From an uncultured Anaeromassilibacillus sp. (lineage in GTDB: Bacteria > Bacillota > Clostridia > Oscillospirales > Acutalibacteraceae): 52,042 nt of DNA. The position numbers were made by a program, and so were the translations under genes. The DNA lies in contig CAKNKY010000014.1 in assembly GCA_930987725.1 (NCBI GenBank), positions 1-52,042 of the forward strand, read 5' to 3'. Below are positions 1-8,273 of the stretch, piece after piece. The notes beneath the pieces are model-generated. The model saw only the letters and a program-made list of their open reading frames with translations, was not told the origin of the DNA and did not search any database. Positions within the stretch are counted from its first letter, which is position 1. Each line of letters starts with the position of its first letter.

Positions 1-55
1 ACGATGCCCTTCTAGGGCTTCCTCAAGCCCCCGGCTTTGCCGGGGGTCATGACTC
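1..55 (+). mobile_element. Right end of an IS200/IS605-type element (rest outside window)
   Basis: Positions 1-55 match the right end of the 244-bp element at 49398-49641 almost base for base. Both have ACGATGCCCTTCTAGGGCTT, then a CCCCCGGC-TTT-GCCGGGGG hairpin, then TCATGACTC, after which the two sequences diverge completely. The body of this copy lies to the left of the window. The subterminal imperfect palindrome is typical of ends recognised by Y1 (HUH) transposases. It lies just beyond the terminator of the minus-strand degV-family gene. Confidence 0.75.
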
Positions 56-89
56 CCGCATCGTTTGAGCAGATGCAGGCTCTGCTTGC

Positions 90-134
90 GCAAAAAAAAA
101 CGGCGTGCCGCCCGGTCAGGACGGCGCGCCGTTT
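90..134 (-). terminator. Intrinsic terminator of the DegV-family gene
   Basis: On the minus strand an AAACGGCGCGCCG / CGGCACGCCGTTT stem (98-110 paired with 122-134, one G-U pair) is followed by a run of nine T. It lies 18 nt after the stop codon of the DegV gene. Confidence 0.8.
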
Positions 135-151
135 GCGCATTCGGCTTTTTC

Positions 152-1006
152 TCATTTTGTCAGGAACACAACGCCCAGCGTTCTGGGGCCGCAGTGTGTG
201 GAAATGGTGCAGTTTGTGTGCGTGATGTAAATCTCCTTGAACTTCTGCAGCTTCTTGACTTCCTTGAGCACCATTTTGATGTCGCTGTCCGGCGAACCGG
301 AGTGCGTGATGAAGGCGCGGCGCAGGTCTATGTCGTCCCGTCCCTCAAGCTTGTTGTGCACATATTCCATGAGGCAGTGCTCCATATTGCCGCGGTATTT
401 CTTGCCCACGTGCATGTGCGCGCCGTCCTGGTTTTCCACCTCGATGCAGGGCTTGAGCTTCAGAAGGGAGGCGCCGAAGGACGCGATCGTGCTGCAGCGC
501 CCGCCGGCGCGCATGAATTCCAGCGTGTCCAGCAGGAAGCTTGTGTGGGCTCTGGGGCAGAGCAGCTCCACCCGCTGGCAGATCTGCTCCGGCGAAAGCC
601 CTTCCTCCGCCATCTCGGCGGCAGCCAGCACCAGCATGCCGTAGCCGCTGGAAAGATTCTGGGAATCGACTGTGGTCACATGTCCGACTTCCTTTGCCGC
701 CTGGACCGCATTTTGATAGGAGCAGGAAATACCGGATCCGAAACCGACGTGAACCACCTCGTAGCCCTGTTCCACCAGAGGCTTGAAGTGGCGCTTGTAT
801 TCCTCCGACGTTGCGCCCGTGGATTTTGGCAGAATGCCTCTTTCACGCCAGGCGCGGTAGAGATCGTCCGGGAAGATCGTGACATTATCCATGTACTCTT
901 TCCCGTCCAGCAGGATTCTCCAGTTGATCAGCTGCACATTGTAGCGTTTCTGCAGTTCCGGCCCAATGTCGCAGGTGCTGTCAGCGCTGATGATCACCTT
1001 GCCCAT
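152..1006 (-). CDS. DegV family (FakB-like) fatty-acid-binding protein
   Basis: 284 aa, the normal length for the DegV/FakB family. These are cytoplasmic proteins that hold a fatty acid; FakB members present it to the kinase FakA for phospholipid synthesis. The N-terminal motif DSTCDI (residues 9-14), the GATSEEY loop (about 64-70), the SYQNA segment (about 95-100) and DSQNLSSGYG (about 114-123) correspond to the conserved ligand-contacting segments. The FLLDTLEFMRAGGR segment is also typical. The ATG at 1006 has a GAAAGGGGAG ribosome site in front. The gene stands alone with its own promoter and terminator. No FakA is visible nearby, so the exact role is inferred from family only. Confidence 0.9.
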   Translation of the reverse strand: MGKVIISADSTCDIGPELQKRYNVQLINWRILLDGKEYMDNVTIFPDDLYRAWRERGILPKSTGATSEEYKRHFKPLVEQGYEVVHVGFGSGISCSYQNAVQAAKEVGHVTTVDSQNLSSGYGMLVLAAAEMAEEGLSPEQICQRVELLCPRAHTSFLLDTLEFMRAGGRCSTIASFGASLLKLKPCIEVENQDGAHMHVGKKYRGNMEHCLMEYVHNKLEGRDDIDLRRAFITHSGSPDSDIKMVLKEVKKLQKFKEIYITHTNCTISTHCGPRTLGVVFLTK

Positions 1007-1105
1007 TTTTCATGGCTCCCCTTTCCTCATTGTGATTCGTCTCCAAACTTTCCCGCATGTTGCCGCGACGCTCGCAGCGCGCCATGCTATAGAGAAATTT
1101 TTTTT

Positions 1106-1134
1106 ATTTTATCATATCTTCCTTCTTCATACAA
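1106..1134 (-). promoter_or_regulatory. Sigma-A promoter of the DegV gene
   Basis: On the minus strand TTGTAT (-35), a 17-nt spacer and TAAAAT (-10) lie about 100 nt before the start codon. The rest of 1007-1281 is AT-rich spacer with no other gene that I can see. Confidence 0.55.
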
Positions 1135-1281
1135 CGGGGAAAAAGCAGATTCTTTGTGCCTTTCCGGCTGTTTTTATCGGAAATTCGGCCAGAAGCCGCT
1201 TTAAGATCTCGTCTGTTTTGTGAAAAAGACAGAATTTACCCGGTTGGGGAAAAAGACAGTGAAAATGGCAAGTGTTTGTCC

Positions 1282-1310
1282 TTGACAGCAGTGCGGAAAT
1301 CCGGTATAAT
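1282..1310 (+). promoter_or_regulatory. Consensus sigma-A promoter of the ylxM-ffh operon
   Basis: TTGACA, exactly 17 nt, TATAAT: a perfect consensus core promoter 57 nt before the GTG start of ylxM. Confidence 0.9.
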
Positions 1311-1316
1311 CATCAC

Positions 1317-1339
1317 CTGTAAAGAAGTTTTCTTTACAG
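1317..1339 (+). promoter_or_regulatory. Perfect inverted repeat at the ylxM-ffh transcription start
   Basis: CTGTAAAGAA, GTT, TTCTTTACAG: a 10-bp perfect inverted repeat with a 3-nt centre. It begins 6 nt after the -10 box, so it covers the predicted start site. It could be a repressor operator or a 5'-terminal mRNA hairpin that stabilises the transcript. It is not followed by a T-run, so it is not a normal terminator. Confidence 0.6.
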
Positions 1340-1366
1340 CAGTTAACGAATAAGGGGGCCGCGGCG

Positions 1367-1729
1367 GTGGCCAAAGACCTGAAGATCTCTTTCCTGCTGG
1401 ATTTTTACGGGGAAATGCTTACGCAAAAGCAGCGGGAAGTGATTGAATACTATTATAATGACGATCTCTCGCTGGCCGAAATCGCCGACAATGAGGGGAT
1501 CACGCGCCAGGGCGTGCGGGATTCCATCAAGCGCGCGGAGGCCCAGCTCCTCGAGATGGAGGAGCGGCTCGGCCTTGCCCGCCGTTTCCGCGAAATGCAG
1601 GCGGGGCTCGAGCAGATTACGAAGGCCGCGCAGGAGATCCTGGACTGCAACAAGCGGTTCACGTATTCGCGCGATATTCATGAGCGTGCCCTACTCATCC
1701 GCGACACGGCCAACCGTCTCAACCGGTAA
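1367..1729 (+). CDS. ylxM: YlxM/p13-like helix-turn-helix protein, SRP-associated
   Basis: 120 aa. YlxM proteins are small HTH proteins encoded just before ffh in Firmicutes; in streptococci the homologue modulates SRP GTPase activity. A sigma-70 region-4-like helix-turn-helix spans about residues 17-60: LTQKQREVIEYYYNDDLSLAEIA is followed by the recognition helix around GITRQGVRDSIKRAE. The start is GTG at 1367, 8 nt after an AAGGGGG ribosome site. It is the first gene of the operon, 27 nt before ffh. Confidence 0.9.
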   Translation: MAKDLKISFLLDFYGEMLTQKQREVIEYYYNDDLSLAEIADNEGITRQGVRDSIKRAEAQLLEMEERLGLARRFREMQAGLEQITKAAQEILDCNKRFTYSRDIHERALLIRDTANRLNR

Positions 1730-1756
1730 TCCAAACAGCTGCAAGGGGGTATTTCG

Positions 1757-3082
1757 TTGGCATTTGAAGGTCTTGCCGATAAGCTCTCAGCCGCGTTCAA
1801 ACGGCTGAAGTCAAAGGGAAAGCTGAGCGAAAGCGACATCAAGGAAGCGATGCGCGAAGTCCGCCTGGCTCTTTTGGAAGCCGACGTCAACTATAAAGTG
1901 GCGAAAGAGTTCACCGCGCGCGTGAGCGAGCGTGCCGTCGGGGCTGAGGTCATGGAAAGTCTCACGCCGGCGCAGATGGTGGTGAAGATTGTCAATGAGG
2001 AGCTCACCGCCCTCATGGGCGGCGGGGAATCCCGCCTCGCTTCGCCCTCTTCGCCGCCGGCCATCGTCATGCTGTGCGGCCTGCAGGGCGCCGGCAAGAC
2101 GACGCACTGCGCCAAGCTTGCCCTCATGCTCAAGAGCAAGGGCCACCGGCCGCTGCTTGTGGCCGCCGACGTGTACCGTCCGGCCGCTGTCAAACAGCTT
2201 CAGGTGCTGGGCTCGCGCGTGGGCGTGCCGGTGTTTGAGCGCGGCACGGAAGAAAAACCGGTGGAGATCTGCCGGGAGGCGGTGCGCCGCGCCAAGGATT
2301 ACGGCAACGATTTTGTCATCATCGATACGGCCGGCCGCCTGCAGATTGACGAGGCGCTCATGGATGAGCTCGGCGAGATCAAGGAAAAAATCGCCCCGCA
2401 TGAGATCCTGCTCACCGTGGACGCCATGACCGGCCAGGAGGCCGTGAACGTTGCCAAGGCGTTCGATGAAAAGCTCAGCATCACGGGCGTGATTCTCACC
2501 AAGCTGGACGGCGACACGCGCGGCGGTGCGGCGCTTTCCGTGCGCTCCGTCACGGGCAAGCCGATCAAGTTTGCCGGCGTGGGCGAAAAGCTCGAGGATC
2601 TCGAAGTGTTCCACCCGGATCGCATGGCTTCCCGCATTCTCGGCATGGGCGATGTGCTCACACTCATCGAGGAAGCGCAGATGAAGATCGACCAGAAGGA
2701 AGCGGAGAAAATGTCCCGCAAACTTCTGCAGAACAAGCTCGATTTCAACGATCTGCTCGCCCAGTTTGCCCAGGTGAAAAAGATGGGGCCGATCAAGAAC
2801 ATCCTCAATAAGTTCCCCGGCATGGAAAAGCAGCTCAAGGATGTGGACATTGACGATCGCATCCTCGACCGCACGGCGGCCATGATCCTTTCCATGACGC
2901 CGGAGGAGCGTGAAAAGCCTTCGCTGATCAATCCTTCCCGCAAGCGCCGCATTGCCGCAGGCTCCGGCATGCAGGTGGAGGATGTGAACCGCCTGCTCAA
3001 GCAGCTTGAGCAAATGCAGAAGGTTGTGAAACAGATGGGCGGCGGCAAAGGCAGAAAACGCCGGATGCGCCTGCCGTTCTGA
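1757..3082 (+). CDS. ffh: Signal recognition particle protein Ffh
   Basis: 441 aa. This is the GTPase subunit of the bacterial SRP, which binds 4.5S RNA and signal sequences and delivers nascent membrane proteins to FtsY. The N domain covers about residues 1-90. The G domain (about 100-295) has P-loop GLQGAGKTT at 108-116, DTAGRLQID, and [10 protein letters not shown]. The Met-rich M domain (about 300-441) ends in a basic tail. The residue after the P-loop TT is His117 where most Ffh proteins have Thr. The start is TTG at 1757 behind AAGGGGG. It is co-transcribed with ylxM and probably the downstream ribosomal genes. No 4.5S RNA gene was recognised here. Confidence 0.97.
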   Translation: MAFEGLADKLSAAFKRLKSKGKLSESDIKEAMREVRLALLEADVNYKVAKEFTARVSERAVGAEVMESLTPAQMVVKIVNEELTALMGGGESRLASPSSPPAIVMLCGLQGAGKTTHCAKLALMLKSKGHRPLLVAADVYRPAAVKQLQVLGSRVGVPVFERGTEEKPVEICREAVRRAKDYGNDFVIIDTAGRLQIDEALMDELGEIKEKIAPHEILLTVDAMTGQEAVNVAKAFDEKLSITGVILTKLDGDTRGGAALSVRSVTGKPIKFAGVGEKLEDLEVFHPDRMASRILGMGDVLTLIEEAQMKIDQKEAEKMSRKLLQNKLDFNDLLAQFAQVKKMGPIKNILNKFPGMEKQLKDVDIDDRILDRTAAMILSMTPEEREKPSLINPSRKRRIAAGSGMQVEDVNRLLKQLEQMQKVVKQMGGGKGRKRRMRLPF

Positions 3083-3161
3083 GTCTTTCCCCAGGTCTTC
3101 ATTCGGGCGCCTGCCCGGTGAACGAAATACATTTCAGATTCTATGGTGGGAGGTGAATTTC

Positions 3162-3404
3162 ATGTCCGTTAAGATCAGACTGCGCAGAATGGGCGCCAAG
3201 AAGGCTCCGTTCTATCGCATTGTGGTGGCCGATTCCCGCTTCCCGCGCGACGGCCGCTTCATCGAAGAGATCGGCACGTACGATCCGATGCAGGAGCCTT
3301 CCGTTGTGAAGGTCGATCCTGAGAAGGCCAAGAAGTGGATTGCCAACGGTGCTCAGCCGACGGATACCGTCAAGGCTCTGTTCAAGAAGCACGGCGTCCT
3401 GTAA
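3162..3404 (+). CDS. rpsP: 30S ribosomal protein S16
   Basis: 80 aa, the usual S16 length. It is a primary-binding component of the small subunit body that contacts 16S rRNA. The N-terminus [20 protein letters not shown] and the following [22 protein letters not shown] are classic S16 signatures. The ATG at 3162 is preferred over an in-frame GTG at 3153, because GGGAGGTGA ends 5 nt before the ATG and the GTG lies inside it. It sits 79 nt after ffh and 14 nt before the KH-domain gene, as in other Firmicutes. Confidence 0.97.
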   Translation: MSVKIRLRRMGAKKAPFYRIVVADSRFPRDGRFIEEIGTYDPMQEPSVVKVDPEKAKKWIANGAQPTDTVKALFKKHGVL

Positions 3405-3418
3405 GCCGGGAGGATACG

Positions 3419-3652
3419 ATGGAAGAATTGTTGCTTGCGATTGCCCGCGGCCTTGTCGAAAATCCGTCTGCCGTCTCCGTGACGGCTGACGAACCCGACG
3501 AGGAAGGGAATGTGACGTATCACCTGCATGTGGCGGAGAGCGACATGGGGCGCGTCATCGGCAAGCAGGGGCGCATTGCAAAGGCGATCCGCGTTGTAAT
3601 GCGCGCGGCTGCCACCCGCACAAACGATAAGGTTTCCGTGGAAATCGACTGA
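3419..3652 (+). CDS. khpA: KhpA-type KH-domain RNA-binding protein
   Basis: 77 aa. This is the YlqC/KhpA family: a single KH domain that pairs with KhpB/EloR in Gram-positive bacteria to bind RNA and influence cell elongation and division. The KH motif MGRVIGKQGRIAKAIR (GxxG loop GKQG) lies at about residues 44-59. The start is ATG at 3419 behind GGGAGGAT, 14 nt after rpsP. This position between rpsP and rimM is conserved in Firmicutes. The KhpB partner is not in the window. Confidence 0.92.
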   Translation: MEELLLAIARGLVENPSAVSVTADEPDEEGNVTYHLHVAESDMGRVIGKQGRIAKAIRVVMRAAATRTNDKVSVEID

Positions 3653-3691
3653 GCTTGGGCGCGCTGCGATCCCGCAGGGCTTCCAGTTGGG

Positions 3692-3724
3692 AAAAGGGCT
3701 GGCGCCGTTGCGTCCGCCCTTTTT
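3692..3724 (+). terminator. Possible attenuator/terminator between khpA and rimM
   Basis: AAAAGGGC pairs with GCCCTTTT, extended by GG/CC across a one-base bulge, around a 10-12 nt loop, and ends in TTTTTG. It lies inside the operon, so partial termination that lowers rimM-trmD relative to rpsP is possible. Confidence 0.5.
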
Positions 3725-3795
3725 GTTTATCATTCGGGCATGCGCCCGGAAGTGATGCTGCGCGGCGTATAACGGCCGCCAAAGGGGGAAATAAC

Positions 3796-4311
3796 ATGAA
3801 AAACCCGTTTCTTGAGGCTGGCCGCGTTGTGGGCACACACGGCGTACGCGGTGAGCTGCGCGTGGAGCCCTGGTGTGATTCCGCCGTGTTCCTCAAGGGG
3901 ATCCGGACGTTTTATTGGGAAAACGGCAGGGAAGCGGTGCGCGCTGTTTCAGCCAGGCCGCACAAAAACCTGCTCCTGCTCAAGCTTGAGGGGATCGACA
4001 CGGTGGATCAGGGCGATGCTCTGCGCGGCCGCGTGCTCTATATTGCCCGGGAGGATGTGACCCTGCCGGAAGGCCGCTATTTTGTGCAGGATCTCATCGG
4101 ACTTTCCGTGGTGGACGCCGATTCCGACCGCGTGTACGGCACGCTTGCCGATGTGTTTCCCACAGGTTCGAACGATGTGTATGAGGTGAAGGACGAAGCC
4201 GGACGTTCCTTCCTCGTGCCGGCCATCCGCGACGTGATTGTCCGCGTGGACGTGGATGGCGGCGTGGTGGAAATCCGGCCGCTCAGGGGGATTTTTGACG
4301 ATGCGGATTGA
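3796..4311 (+). CDS. rimM: Ribosome maturation factor RimM
   Basis: 171 aa, typical for RimM, which assists late assembly of the 30S head by binding S19. The N-terminal domain begins LEAGRVVGTHGVRGELRVEP (about residues 5-25). The C-terminal PRC-barrel domain (about 95-170) includes RYFVQDLIGLSVVD, GSNDVYEV and the LVPAIRDVI segment. The start is ATG at 3796 behind AAAGGGGGAA. The 3' end overlaps trmD by 11 nt, so the two are probably translationally coupled. Confidence 0.95.
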   Translation: MKNPFLEAGRVVGTHGVRGELRVEPWCDSAVFLKGIRTFYWENGREAVRAVSARPHKNLLLLKLEGIDTVDQGDALRGRVLYIAREDVTLPEGRYFVQDLIGLSVVDADSDRVYGTLADVFPTGSNDVYEVKDEAGRSFLVPAIRDVIVRVDVDGGVVEIRPLRGIFDDAD

Positions 4312-5059
4312 TTTGCTCACCCTTTTTCCTGATATGTGCGAGACGGTGATGGCCGAAAGCATCATCGGCCGCGCCAGGCGCAAGGGCGCTTTGCAGGTGT
4401 GCTGCCACCAGTTCCGCGATTTTTCCGGCAACAAGCACAACCGCGTGGACGATACGCTCTTCGGCGGCGGCATGGGCATGCTCCTCATGGCTGAGCCGAT
4501 CGCCGCCTGTCTGGACGACCTCATGGAACAGCTCGGAAAAAGGCCGCATATCCTGTTTATGTCTCCACAGGGAAAAACGCTGACGCAGAAGCGCGTGCGC
4601 GAGCTCGCGCAGATGGAGAATCTCGTCATCCTCTGCGGCCATTACGAGGGTGTGGATGACCGCGTGCTGCAGGCGTATGTGGATGAGGAGATTTCGCTGG
4701 GCGATTTCGTGCTCACGGGCGGCGAATTGCCTGCCCTCGCTCTGGCGGACGCCGTGAGCCGCATGCTGCCCGGCGTGCTTTCCGCAGACGAATGCTTCGA
4801 GGAGGAGAGCCATTTCAACGGCCTTCTGGAATATCCGCAGTACACAAGACCGGCCGTTTGGCGCGGGCGCGAGGTGCCGCCCGTGCTGCTCACAGGCCAC
4901 CATGCGAACATCAAAAAGTGGCGGCATGAGCAATCACTGCTCCGCACGGCGCAGAAAAGACCGGAGCTTTTGGAGACGGCGCCCCTCACGCGGGAGGATT
5001 TGGATTTCCTGGAAAAGGAGCGTTTGCTTCCTGTGGAAGAAAAAGGAAAAAACTCGTGA
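4301..5059 (+). CDS. trmD: tRNA (guanine(37)-N1)-methyltransferase TrmD
   Basis: 252 aa. It methylates G37 next to the anticodon using S-adenosylmethionine and prevents +1 frameshifting. SPOUT-fold motifs are visible: MRIDLLTLFPDM at the start, the DDTLFGGGMGM loop, LCGHYEGVDDRV, and the trefoil-knot region EISLGDFVLTGGELPAL. The C-terminal RPAVWRGREVPPVLLTGHH segment is also typical. It overlaps rimM by 11 nt. The usual next gene, rplS, is not present downstream; ptsH follows instead after a 294-nt gap. Confidence 0.97.
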   Translation: MRIDLLTLFPDMCETVMAESIIGRARRKGALQVCCHQFRDFSGNKHNRVDDTLFGGGMGMLLMAEPIAACLDDLMEQLGKRPHILFMSPQGKTLTQKRVRELAQMENLVILCGHYEGVDDRVLQAYVDEEISLGDFVLTGGELPALALADAVSRMLPGVLSADECFEEESHFNGLLEYPQYTRPAVWRGREVPPVLLTGHHANIKKWRHEQSLLRTAQKRPELLETAPLTREDLDFLEKERLLPVEEKGKNS

Positions 5060-5223
5060 CGATTCTCGTTTTTCCCCACATATTCGATATTTTTTTCTGG
5101 AGTCCCGTCGGGAAATATTGTCAATCAGTATAAAAATTTTTCACTTTTGCTGCAAAGTGCACAAACCAGAACTTTCCGTGAAGCGACTGATTCGGTGAGT
5201 AATCCAAACTTTTCACCAGTCGG

Positions 5224-5251
5224 TTGACGGGGCAACAGATTGTGATATAAT
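5224..5251 (+). promoter_or_regulatory. Sigma-A promoter of ptsH
   Basis: TTGACG, 16 nt, TATAAT, about 100 nt before the ptsH start. An imperfect hairpin (CGACT/AGTCG plus GGTGA/TCACC, 5184-5222) abuts the -35 box and may belong to the 3' end of the trmD transcript. No catabolite-response element was recognised. Confidence 0.75.
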
Positions 5252-5353
5252 AACCTTGAATTCATAGAAAACCCCCATTGAAAATTCCATTGCCCCGGCA
5301 GCTGTGTTGGATGTGCGGAAAGAATCTTGATTAAGCTAGGAGTGAATGATTTC

Positions 5354-5617
5354 ATGTGTGTCAAAGAGGTTTTGGTCCAAAACCAAGTAGGGCTGCACGC
5401 CCGTCCGGCAACGTTTTTCATCCAGAAGGCGAATGAATTCAAATCCTCCATTTGGGTGGAGAAAGAAGAGCGCCGCGTGAATGCGAAGAGCCTGCTCGGC
5501 GTTCTGTCGCTTGGCATCGTGGGCGGCACCAGCATTCGCATCATTGCAGACGGTTCCGACGAGGAAGAGGCTGTCAACAGCCTGGTCGAGCTGGTCAAGT
5601 CTGGGTTTGCCGAGTAA
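5354..5617 (+). CDS. ptsH: HPr family phosphocarrier protein
   Basis: 87 aa, the size of HPr, the histidine phosphocarrier of the PTS. The active-site segment GLHARPAT (His about 14) is intact, so it can act as a phosphocarrier rather than being only the Crh type. The regulatory serine region AKSLLGVLSLGI keeps the Ser phosphorylated by HPr kinase in Firmicutes. The start is ATG at 5354, with AGGAGTGA ending 8 nt before. An upstream in-frame codon at 5327 is less likely because it precedes that ribosome site. No ptsI is adjacent. A terminator follows. Confidence 0.92.
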   Translation: MCVKEVLVQNQVGLHARPATFFIQKANEFKSSIWVEKEERRVNAKSLLGVLSLGIVGGTSIRIIADGSDEEEAVNSLVELVKSGFAE

Positions 5618-5660
5618 TCTGGCGCACAGCGGGCATCGTTTGCTTGCCGTATTTTTTGAA

Positions 5661-5727
5661 GGTTGTCTCCCCGTGGGCGCAGGTTGGGGCCGCGCGCAGG
5701 GTGAGGCAGCCTTTTTCTTTATCTTTT
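5661..5727 (+). terminator. Terminator between ptsH and uvrC
   Basis: GGTTGTCTC pairs with GAGGCAGCC (two G-U pairs), with an inner CCCC/GGGG, followed by TTTTTCTTTATCTTTTT. No separate uvrC promoter was recognised, so uvrC may depend on readthrough. Confidence 0.6.
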
Positions 5728-5759
5728 TATTCCGCTTTTGCGGGAAAGGAGGGAAAACC

Positions 5760-7622
5760 ATGGAGGAGGATCACCGCCGCCATATCCGCGAGCTGCGGGC
5801 GCGCGCCATGCGTCTGCCGCTGCAGCCCGGCGTGTATCTCATGCACGATGCATCGGGCGAGATCATCTACATCGGCAAGGCGAAGGCGCTGAAAAACAGG
5901 GTCAGCCAGTATTTCGGCAGTGAACGCCACCACAACCGCAAGGTGCGGCAGATGGTGGCGCACGTGAGCTATTTTGAGTATATCGTGACGGACAGCGAGT
6001 TCGAAGCGCTCGTGCTCGAGTGCAGCCTGATCAAGCAGCACATGCCGAAATACAACATCCTCCTTAAGGACGACAAGGGCTATCACTATATCCGCATTTC
6101 ACGCGAATCGTGGCCGCGCATTTCCCAGGCCAAGCAGAAGCTTGACGATGGCGCGGAGTACCTCGGACCGTATGTGAGCTCGTGGGCCACGAAGGAGAGC
6201 GTGGACGAGGCGCTCAAGATTTTCCGCCTTCCCACGTGCACGCGCCGTTTCCCGCAGGATATCAAAAAAGCGAGGCCCTGCCTGAATTATTACATCAAGC
6301 AGTGCTGCGCGCCGTGCCGCGGCGCCATCAGCTGCGGAGAATACAACGAGATCGTGCGCGAGGCCGTGGAATTTCTGCGCGGCGGCAGCGGCAGCAGCGT
6401 GCGGGAGCTCACCGCGCGCATGGAGGAGGCCGCGGAGGCGCTCGACTTTGAGCGTGCCGCACGCATCCGCGACCGCATCGAGGCTCTGAAAAAAGTGCAT
6501 GAACGCCAGAAGGTGGTGGCTGTGCGCGTGCCGGAGCAGGACGTGATTGCCCTTGCGCAGGGGCCTTCAAAGGCCTGCTTTGAAGTGTTCCGCTTTCAGG
6601 AGGGCCGCCTGTGCGACCGGGAATCGTTCCTCCTGAGCGATATCGGGGACGACAAAACGGCGCGTGCCGAGTTCCTCACCCAGTATTACTCCATGCGCGA
6701 CCGCATTCCGCCGCGCATCAGCCTGGACGGCCCCGCCGCTTCCATGGAGCTGATCGCGCGCTGGCTTTCTGAAAAGGCGGGCCGCAAGGTGACGCTTTCG
6801 CTGCCGCAGCGCGGCGAGCAGAAGGACCTTTTGGAGATGTGCCGCAGCAATGCGGCGGAGCAGGTGGCGCAGTCCACGGGCCGCACCGGCCGGGAGGCCG
6901 CCGCGCTCGACGAGCTGAGCCGCCTGCTCGGGTTGCCGAAGCCGCCGGCCTACATCGAGGCCTACGACATCAGCAACCTGCAGGGCGGTGAAAACGTGGC
7001 GGGCATGGTGGTGTTCGAAGACGGCCGTCCTCTGAAGAGCGCCTACCGCAAGTTTTCCATCAAAACGGTGGAGGGCCAGGATGACTACGGCTCCATGCGC
7101 GAGGTGATCACCCGCCGCTTCCAGGAGTATTTCCGCCAGAAGGAGAGCGGGGAGGGGTTCGGCCGCCTGCCGGATCTCATTCTGCTCGACGGCGGCCGCG
7201 GGCAGGTTTCCGCCGTGCGCCCCGTGCTCGAGGAGATGGGCTTCGGGGATCTGCCGCTGTTCGGCATGGTGAAGGATGACAAGCACCGCACCCGCGCCAT
7301 CGCCCGTGACGGAGGCGAGATCAGCATCCAGTCCAACCGCGCCGCATTCACGCTTGTCGGCTCCATCCAGGAGGAGGTGCACCGCTTTGCCATCGGCTAC
7401 CACCGCCAGAAGCGGAAGAAGACGGTGCTCGGTTCCTCCCTGCTGGAGATCCCCGGCATCGGGCAAACGCGCGCGAAAGCGCTGCTGCGCCATTTTCAGA
7501 CTGTGGCGGCCATCCGCAGTGCGGATCTGGAGGAGCTCGAGGCCGCGCCCTGCATGACAAAGCCTGCCGCCCGCGCTGTTTACAGCTATTACCACCCCGA
7601 GAAAGAGGAATCCGGCACTTGA
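5760..7622 (+). CDS. uvrC: Excinuclease ABC subunit UvrC
   Basis: 620 aa. This is the nuclease of nucleotide excision repair that makes both incisions around a lesion. The GIY-YIG domain is at the N-terminus (PGVYLMHDASGEIIYIGKAK, residues about 23-42). A UVR domain follows at about 200-235 (ELTARMEEAAEALDFERAA), with a nearby CCAPC cysteine cluster. The RNase H-like endonuclease domain follows (IEAYDISNLQGG, LILLDGGRGQ). A helix-hairpin-helix region ends the protein (LLEIPGIGQTRAKALLRHF). ATG 5760 is behind AAAGGAGGG. The frame is open further upstream, but without ribosome site or homology. Confidence 0.96.
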   Translation: MEEDHRRHIRELRARAMRLPLQPGVYLMHDASGEIIYIGKAKALKNRVSQYFGSERHHNRKVRQMVAHVSYFEYIVTDSEFEALVLECSLIKQHMPKYNILLKDDKGYHYIRISRESWPRISQAKQKLDDGAEYLGPYVSSWATKESVDEALKIFRLPTCTRRFPQDIKKARPCLNYYIKQCCAPCRGAISCGEYNEIVREAVEFLRGGSGSSVRELTARMEEAAEALDFERAARIRDRIEALKKVHERQKVVAVRVPEQDVIALAQGPSKACFEVFRFQEGRLCDRESFLLSDIGDDKTARAEFLTQYYSMRDRIPPRISLDGPAASMELIARWLSEKAGRKVTLSLPQRGEQKDLLEMCRSNAAEQVAQSTGRTGREAAALDELSRLLGLPKPPAYIEAYDISNLQGGENVAGMVVFEDGRPLKSAYRKFSIKTVEGQDDYGSMREVITRRFQEYFRQKESGEGFGRLPDLILLDGGRGQVSAVRPVLEEMGFGDLPLFGMVKDDKHRTRAIARDGGEISIQSNRAAFTLVGSIQEEVHRFAIGYHRQKRKKTVLGSSLLEIPGIGQTRAKALLRHFQTVAAIRSADLEELEAAPCMTKPAARAVYSYYHPEKEESGT

Positions 7623-7648
7623 CAAGCAAAGCCGGTTGATGGGATAAT
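7619..7648 (+). promoter_or_regulatory. Sigma-A promoter of rsmD-coaD
   Basis: TTGACA, 18 nt, GATAAT. The -35 box overlaps the uvrC stop codon. It drives rsmD (start 7713), coaD and the coiled-coil gene. Confidence 0.7.
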
Positions 7649-7712
7649 AGGAACCAGGCTTTGCGGCGTGCCGGTTTTGCCTGCAGCCCGTGCCGCAGAA
7701 GGAAGGAAAACA

Positions 7713-8273
7713 ATGAGAGTGATTACGGGAAGCGCCCGCGGAAGGCGCTTGATTACGCTGGAAGGCATGGATGTGCGCCCCACGGCTGACCGTGTGAAAG
7801 AGGGCATGTTCAATGCCGTCCAGTTCGAGATAGAAGGCCGCACCGTGCTGGATCTGTTTGCCGGTTCCGGTCAGCTTGCCGTGGAAGCGCTCAGCCGCGG
7901 CGCGGCGCGCGCCGTGCTGGTGGATGCTTCCAAGCGCTCCCTCTCCGTTGCGGAGCGGAATCTGAAAGCCACAGGCCTGCTGGAAAAGGCGCGCCTTGTG
8001 AATGCGGATTTTGCCGCCTACCTCTCCTCGTGCAGGGAACGGTTCGACCTCGCGTTCCTCGATCCGCCCTTTGCCGCCGGCCTGCTGCCGAAGGCACTGC
8101 CGCTGCTTGCACCGCTCATGAACGAGGGCGGCACGATTCTTTGCGAGCACCCCGCCGGCCTTGAACTGCCGCGCGAGGCCGGCAGTTTTGAAGCCGTACG
8201 GACATACCGCTACGGTAAGATTATGACAACAATTTACCGCCGCAAGGCGCAGGAAGGGCAGGAAGTGCGATGA
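7713..8273 (+). CDS. rsmD: 16S rRNA (guanine(966)-N2)-methyltransferase RsmD
   Basis: 186 aa Rossmann-fold methyltransferase for m2G966 of 16S rRNA. Signatures: MRVITGSARGRRL at the start, DVRPTADRVKEGMFN, the SAM-binding motif DLFAGSGQLAVEALSRGA (about residues 50-67) and the catalytic LDPPF (about 116-120; the usual form is DPPY/F). The start is ATG at 7713 behind AAGGAAG. The stop overlaps the coaD start (ATGA), and this rsmD-coaD coupling is common in Firmicutes. Confidence 0.95.
   Translation: MRVITGSARGRRLITLEGMDVRPTADRVKEGMFNAVQFEIEGRTVLDLFAGSGQLAVEALSRGAARAVLVDASKRSLSVAERNLKATGLLEKARLVNADFAAYLSSCRERFDLAFLDPPFAAGLLPKALPLLAPLMNEGGTILCEHPAGLELPREAGSFEAVRTYRYGKIMTTIYRRKAQEGQEVR

Noticed and set aside
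25-50. Right-end hairpin as a simple terminator
   Set aside because: No T-run follows, and the same hairpin with matching flanks recurs at 49.6 kb as an element end.
5262-5350. Long ptsH leader as a riboswitch
   Set aside because: Only a short CCATTG repeat was seen; no conserved fold was recognised.
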